Positions 50,403 through 54,423 of a DNA stretch of 54,423 nucleotides are shown one piece after another (the first letter of the stretch is position 1; the number at the start of each line of letters is the position of its first letter). Position numbers and translations under genes: made by a program. The notes beneath the pieces were generated by a model, which was not told where the DNA came from, did no database searches, and saw only the letters and a program-made list of their open reading frames with translations. The DNA lies in IMG/VR virus record IMGVR_UViG_3300017527_000330, positions 1 through 54,423 of that record, one strand, 5' to 3'. Origin of the DNA: a virus.

Positions 50403-51032
50403 TTAGCAGCCCTTATCGTAGGCCTCGTTGACGAACTCGACAACATCGCCTTCCGCGATAATGTAATCATTGGTGACTTCCTCACCGTTGACGAGCACGA
50501 TACGAGCGTAAGGATTGACGTTGAGTACCTGACCCAAGGTTTTCTCTACTTCGTAGATGGACTTTCCAACGACAGGATAGTTGTTGGACATGCTACCAGA
50601 AGAGATGGTGACCGTGATGTTAGAAGCACTAACACCGCGAGAAATCATACCCTTGAATTCCAGATTCTGGATGTCTCCATCAAGAACCTTGCTTTCTTTC
50701 TTGGAAGGATTTCCCATGGCCTCAGCCATACCGTTGGGAGCTTCAGAAACTTCTTCCCAGGCTTCGTCAGGCTCAGTATTCCAATCTTCATTGTCATTGA
50801 AGTCGCTGTTGAGATCAGAGAACATGTTCTCATCACCATTATCATCACCAGCGTCTTCAAAAGAAGCCTGACCAGTGGACATAAAGTAATTCCACAGAGC
50901 CTGAATCAGAAAAGGCTTTTGTTTCTTGCTCAGTCCGACGAATTCAGGATTCTCGTCACCAAGGTCAACGACCATTCTGCGAAGAGATTCAACGTTCATT
51001 TCATTAAGTTCAGTCCAGGTAAATTTTTGCAT
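50403..51032 (-). CDS. Ubiquitin-like protein with SAP/Rho-N-like N-terminal domain
   Basis: A 209-aa protein. Residues 5-50 (WTELNEMNVESLRRMV, then LSKKQKPFLIQALWNYF) look like a small helix-extension-helix of SAP/Rho-N type, often nucleic-acid binding. Residues 58-96 are an acidic linker. Residues 138-209 form a beta-grasp domain of ThiS/MoaD type: ITVTISSG, a central helix, ARIVLVNGEEV, then IIAEGDVVEFV. The chain ends DKGC, with Gly-Cys where ubiquitin has Gly-Gly. ATG 51032 follows AAGGAG. Flanking E1-like genes, an E2-like gene and a JAB gene argue that it is conjugated. Three 60-base lines I counted in this gene are 42-48% GC, against 27-32% for two lines in the neighbouring E1 gene, so it may be highly expressed. 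Confidence 0.8.
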   Translation of the reverse strand: MQKFTWTELNEMNVESLRRMVVDLGDENPEFVGLSKKQKPFLIQALWNYFMSTGQASFEDAGDDNGDENMFSDLNSDFNDNEDWNTEPDEAWEEVSEAPNGMAEAMGNPSKKESKVLDGDIQNLEFKGMISRGVSASNITVTISSGSMSNNYPVVGKSIYEVEKTLGQVLNVNPYARIVLVNGEEVTNDYIIAEGDVVEFVNEAYDKGC

Positions 51033-51036
51033 TTGT

Positions 51037-51783
51037 TTAATTCTCCTTATTGATTTTTGGTTTTCTAATGTGGGAACCACATTGAAGTTTTTCAATATCA
51101 AAGTAGGCTTCGCCTATTTGATTATTTATATCTATGTTTCCGACTAACAAATTGTAATAGGCACATGACATAAGGGTAGCGACCATGATGTTTGTGAAAA
51201 GCAACTGAGGCGCTGATTCTTGTAGCTCCTCACATGACAATTCATAAGGTGCCTTATCGCGAGGATTCTCGATCTCGGGATGATAAGCACACAAATCAGC
51301 AGTGATCTCTTTACCAGCTATCTTCTGAAAGATTTGTATGTTACCAACTACGACATCGTTCCCTCCTGATATAAGTATAATATCATTCAAATTTTTACAG
51401 TGTTTCGAAACTATCGACCTTGTTTTATGATTGTCAACGCCCATGAAGACTGTATCACCTTCGACAAGATGTGTTTTCATATTGTCTCCAGATAGATATT
51501 CTTCAATACAATCAAAAGCAAAATTATCTAAAGTATATCCTGGAGGGACATACTTATCATACTCAGATTTTAATTCAAGCATTTTTATTCGTGCTTTGTT
51601 TCCGAGGTTCGTGAAATTTTGCCTTGGTCGATTTAACGAATCGTATGTATCTCCATCAATGCACGTGATGGTAATCTTCTTATTTTGCAGCATTGTAAAT
51701 CTGGCATACTTCGCTATAAACAGAACCAGCCATGATCCAATGCCACCCAATCCAATTATTTTTATGTTGGTATCTTTTGTCAT
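51037..51783 (-). CDS. E1/ThiF-like activating enzyme
   Basis: A 248-aa protein starting MTKDTNIKIIGLGGIGSW, with the ATP-binding loop GLGGIG (11-16), Asp43 and Asp45 in IDGD, NRPRQNF (51-57) matching the E1 Arg/Asn region, and GVDNHKTR (115-122). A Cys in LSCEELQESAPQ (Cys184) lies where the thioester or persulfide Cys of this family is expected, and the sequence around it resembles PRTRC-type ThiF proteins. It should adenylate the Ubl C-terminus. The start is one base after the stop of the JAB gene, and AAAGGAT serves as ribosome binding site. A longer reading exists upstream, but it lies inside the JAB gene and is not supported. Confidence 0.85.
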   Translation of the reverse strand: MTKDTNIKIIGLGGIGSWLVLFIAKYARFTMLQNKKITITCIDGDTYDSLNRPRQNFTNLGNKARIKMLELKSEYDKYVPPGYTLDNFAFDCIEEYLSGDNMKTHLVEGDTVFMGVDNHKTRSIVSKHCKNLNDIILISGGNDVVVGNIQIFQKIAGKEITADLCAYHPEIENPRDKAPYELSCEELQESAPQLLFTNIMVATLMSCAYYNLLVGNIDINNQIGEAYFDIEKLQCGSHIRKPKINKEN

Positions 51784-51784
51784 G

Positions 51785-52987
51785 TTATCCTTTGAGCGCC
51801 ATCGCGTCTTCCATGGTAAATTTCTGTGCTGCATGCTCAAGTTCACATGAAGGACAAATGTTTCTCTTTTCTGGATCATCAACAAAGAACGTAGTTCCAC
51901 AAGTACATTTGATTGAATTACTCAAAGCACTCTTCTTGATTGATTGGAATTCAGTGTATGACAGCGCCCTGTTCTTCCGCTTGACACCATCTTCATCTAT
52001 CTCTCCAGGTTGAAATGTGGGTTTATCATGTTCGAACATTCCACCCAAAGGTGCACTGAAGTCATGGTCACCATAATAAGGTGGTATATCCTGGTCAAGA
52101 TTAACTGGATCTAAATCATCTTCAAACTCAATATCCTCTAACAATGATTGAGTCTTCAACTCTTTGAACACACATTCCTCACAGGGTGCCAACTTTTTTC
52201 CAGTGTTAGTCTCCCCCATCTTATTCCAATCATCCCAATTAAACGTTGTTTGTTTTTGGGTTGCTGGAGCTGTGTATCCACTTCTGGCCCACATTGCTGT
52301 GTACATTGGTGTAACCAGCTTTTTATATTTTGGGATTTCAACAATAGTGCTTTCATCAAGGACTTGATACATATCTGATTGTTGCACTTTTTGTTTTGTC
52401 AGTCTAATACCTTCAATATAATGACATGGATCAACTAATATTCGCTTTCCGTTGACAACTACAGATGCAGATATCGAACAGAAAGGCAACTGAGTGACAT
52501 GTCCAACGGTGATATGCAACCCATCAAAATACCTCTCATCGTTTACATCTGTTCCAGAATGAAAAGCTCCAAAGTCTGCATGACTGTGTATTGTTCCGCA
52601 ATTTAGGTATGATGGACCAATAACTATATCGTATTTACAACCTCCACCACTCACTCTTTGGTGTGGAACCGTATAATCGATTTTCTTTAAATTTGGTTTT
52701 GTTGGGTGAGTCTTCAAATTCAAAATCGTTCCAGCTTCACTTCTGTGTTCCTTGAAGATCATACCGAAGAATCCAACAACTTCACCAAATGTTTTTGCCT
52801 TGATCTTTGGCAGATTCATTCTGGCATATTCTGGCAATACTTCACCCATGTCTATCGTTTGAACCTGTACCATTGAATCTATCAAACCTGTTTTCTTTTT
52901 AAGATAAATATGTTTTGACACAATGTAACATGCGTCATCTTCAGGTAAGACATCTGGCATCTTATCGAAATAATAAACTGGTATCAT
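51785..52987 (-). CDS. JAB/JAMM-domain peptidase with C-terminal zinc ribbon
   Basis: A 400-aa protein. The JAMM motif IHSHADFGAFHSGTD (133-147) gives His134, His136, Ser144 and Asp147 in the exact H-x-H-x7-S-x2-D pattern. A Glu around residues 80-84 may be the catalytic acid. The motif context (HSH...FHSGTD) is very like PRTRC protein A. After a linker with a Cys pair (CEEC), residues 361-381 hold a zinc ribbon, CTC and CPSC. JAMM peptidases cleave isopeptide bonds or mature Ubl C-termini. It is the first recognisable gene of the Ubl cassette and lies one base from the E1 gene. No signal peptide. Confidence 0.9.
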   Translation of the reverse strand: MIPVYYFDKMPDVLPEDDACYIVSKHIYLKKKTGLIDSMVQVQTIDMGEVLPEYARMNLPKIKAKTFGEVVGFFGMIFKEHRSEAGTILNLKTHPTKPNLKKIDYTVPHQRVSGGGCKYDIVIGPSYLNCGTIHSHADFGAFHSGTDVNDERYFDGLHITVGHVTQLPFCSISASVVVNGKRILVDPCHYIEGIRLTKQKVQQSDMYQVLDESTIVEIPKYKKLVTPMYTAMWARSGYTAPATQKQTTFNWDDWNKMGETNTGKKLAPCEECVFKELKTQSLLEDIEFEDDLDPVNLDQDIPPYYGDHDFSAPLGGMFEHDKPTFQPGEIDEDGVKRKNRALSYTEFQSIKKSALSNSIKCTCGTTFFVDDPEKRNICPSCELEHAAQKFTMEDAMALKG

Positions 52988-53008
52988 AAAAAAACCTCAT
53001 TGGGTTGT

Positions 53009-53032
53009 GATGGGAGACTCATGCCTCCCATC
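53009..53032. promoter_or_regulatory. Hairpin upstream of the JAB gene
   Basis: GATGGGAG and CTCCCATC form a perfect 8-bp stem with an 8-base loop in the gap before the JAB gene. No T run follows on the minus strand. It may end or process the upstream transcript. Confidence 0.45.
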
Positions 53033-53042
53033 GGGTTATTGT

Positions 53043-54423
53043 TTATTCTTCCATCGCTGGAAGAAATTCGTCACTGGTAATGTTGTACGCTATATGGTCT
53101 TGTTTGAGAGTGTTCCTTTTAGATAACTGATCACTTGTCACAAAGTTGTAAAATCTATTTTGGGGACCCATTAATTTATATACTTTAAATGACTTTTTAT
53201 CCCTCGTTGATTTCTTCAACATTCTTGGTGTCGGAATAGTCAACATTCCTACTTTGATATGAACTTGTGACAACCAAGACTTCCCAACTTTATATGGCGA
53301 ACTGTAATATGTATACGAGACCATTGGTCGATAAAAGCAATCATCCATCGGCATATATGCAGAACCATTCGTCAAAGAACGATTATCAAGTGAATAGCAT
53401 ATATCATAAAATCTCTGTGCTTGACCGATATACCCAACATGATCATACGCATTACCTGTGCTATTTTGATTATTACCAAGAGTTAAATTTGTATTGAACA
53501 ATGATCGAAATGAACCCATCGAACTGTCCAATCTAACGGTCATTTTGGTATGCAAACAAGTCTCTGCAAATGTTTCAAAGTATGGACTCTCATTTATATT
53601 TCTGAGTCTGTCATACATATCTTTGGTCATTCCATTGGTGTGTTGACCCGTTTCATACGCAGCTTTAAAGAGCTCTACTTTATAATCATCTCTATTAGCA
53701 TCATCTTCTTTATGATCATCGTGGCGAGTTAGAATCGGAGTTCCAATTTGACCAAAATATTGATCTCCATATATAACCATAAAGTCATGCATTGCAGGTT
53801 GACGAACTTTCTCTTTATAGAATTCTATTTTACCATCGGTTAGATTAGCACGATGAAAAACTTTGAATCCTTTTTCGACAATATCATGCCACATGGTATA
53901 TCCACTTTTTAATATACATAGCTCTCGTCCGTTAATGTCAGCGAAACAAACAATTTCGTCGACAACCTTTTTGGCGAAATATGGAATCTTACCAACATCT
54001 GCTTTGATGAAATCACCAGCTTTGAGATCTCCAATTTCTTTTTTAACATGACTGATACCATTTAAGTAATGTCGTCCTTCACTATCAATCATTGGATGGA
54101 AAATCAATCGATCATGATCATCTTTTACAACAGCATATAAGACTCCTTTTGGAGCTGAAAATCCTTTACTCATTGGATTTCTTTTTTGTGATTTATCCAA
54201 TGATTCTACTTGTTTGGCATACTTTTTATATCTATCTATGATCATATCAGCCGTTGTGTTGGGCATACCATTTGTTATATAGTCCTCATTCCGTCCAGTA
54301 GAGACATAAATCATATTTTTCTCAGAACGTTCTTCTATAGTTATAAAGTCATAAATCTTTTTGACTGACGGTGGAACATTCCTTCGGGGGTCCCAATCGG
54401 ATGATAACAAGATTTCATCACCA
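53043..54423 (-). CDS. Unknown large protein, cut by the right window edge
   Basis: At least 455 residues from the first TTG at 54410, but the frame stays open to the end of the window (Gly-Asp-Glu-Ile before that TTG) and no good ribosome binding site is visible, so the true start probably lies outside. The protein is rich in Asp, Lys, Tyr and Met, has no membrane segment, and contains no motif I recognise. It may belong to the same transcript as the Ubl cassette, from which a 55-base gap with a hairpin separates it. Confidence 0.55.
   Translation of the reverse strand, partial: GDEILLSSDWDPRRNVPPSVKKIYDFITIEERSEKNMIYVSTGRNEDYITNGMPNTTADMIIDRYKKYAKQVESLDKSQKRNPMSKGFSAPKGVLYAVVKDDHDRLIFHPMIDSEGRHYLNGISHVKKEIGDLKAGDFIKADVGKIPYFAKKVVDEIVCFADINGRELCILKSGYTMWHDIVEKGFKVFHRANLTDGKIEFYKEKVRQPAMHDFMVIYGDQYFGQIGTPILTRHDDHKEDDANRDDYKVELFKAAYETGQHTNGMTKDMYDRLRNINESPYFETFAETCLHTKMTVRLDSSMGSFRSLFNTNLTLGNNQNSTGNAYDHVGYIGQAQRFYDICYSLDNRSLTNGSAYMPMDDCFYRPMVSYTYYSSPYKVGKSWLSQVHIKVGMLTIPTPRMLKKSTRDKKSFKVYKLMGPQNRFYNFVTSDQLSKRNTLKQDHIAYNITSDEFLPAMEE

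Noticed and set aside
49059-52987. A full plasmid-type PRTRC system
   Set aside because: The JAB, ThiF, Ubl and E2-like parts are similar, but no ParB-like gene or other PRTRC-specific genes are visible here, and the neighbours are phage genes.
1-54423. tRNA or rRNA genes
   Set aside because: No cloverleaf-like GTTC-containing stem sets or rRNA segments were noticed; a covariance-model search would be needed to exclude a divergent tRNA.

Overview
This window is part of the genome of a large tailed dsDNA bacteriophage with a contractile tail (myovirus morphology). The evidence is a T4-like sheath/tube/gp25/gp6 block, a gp27-like hub, a tape-measure-like protein and a T4/lambda-type large terminase. 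A virus-encoded multisubunit RNA polymerase (beta and beta') points to a jumbo-class genome much larger than this window. The sequence is AT-rich, most genes have AGGAGG-type ribosome binding sites, and ATG, TTG and probably GTG starts are used. I cannot name the host; bacterial is certain, the phylum is not.

Layout. (1) 67-4079, plus strand: a 3TM holin-like membrane protein, an HD-domain hydrolase, and two virion/baseplate-type proteins. (2) 4137-18385, plus strand: three giant tail-fibre proteins (2164, 923 and 1430 aa) built from shared repeat modules, with poly-serine linkers in the first two and a C-terminal seven-repeat beta-propeller on the first. A QueC-like enzyme gene is translationally coupled behind the second. 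(3) 18401-20472, plus strand: a YkgJ-type cysteine-cluster protein, a 77-aa protein and an HTH-metallophosphoesterase. (4) 20525-31260: the tail module on the plus strand (sheath, HAD phosphatase, tube, a tail assembly chaperone with a +1 frameshift extension, gp25, gp6 and two unknowns). Two small minus-strand islands encoding tiny membrane proteins interrupt it; each has the same 21-bp promoter-like sequence and ends in a strong bidirectional hairpin. (5) 31257-39911, minus strand: baseplate/tube-associated protein, tape measure, zincin-like protein, large terminase, hub. (6) 40004-54423, minus strand: a DUF932-like protein, two unknowns, FolE2, RNA polymerase beta and beta', then an apparent ubiquitin-like conjugation cassette (E2-like, second E1/ThiF-like, Ubl, E1/ThiF, JAB/JAMM peptidase), and an unrecognised gene running off the right edge.

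How the genes work together. Regions 1, 2, 4 and 5 build and decorate the tail and package DNA. FolE2 and QueC are two steps of 7-cyano-7-deazaguanine synthesis and suggest modified DNA or tRNA bases. The RNA polymerase implies an independent viral transcription programme.

The most unusual part is 49059-52987. It looks like a complete E1-E2-Ubl-JAB system, related in composition to PRTRC and Bil-type bacterial operons. Its genes lie head to tail and run directly into the RNA polymerase genes. The Ubl is the C-terminal domain of a longer protein with an SAP/Rho-N-like N-terminus and an acidic linker, it ends in Gly-Cys, and its gene is clearly more GC-rich than its neighbours. The second notable find is the +1 frameshift at 26332-26339 in the tail chaperone gene.
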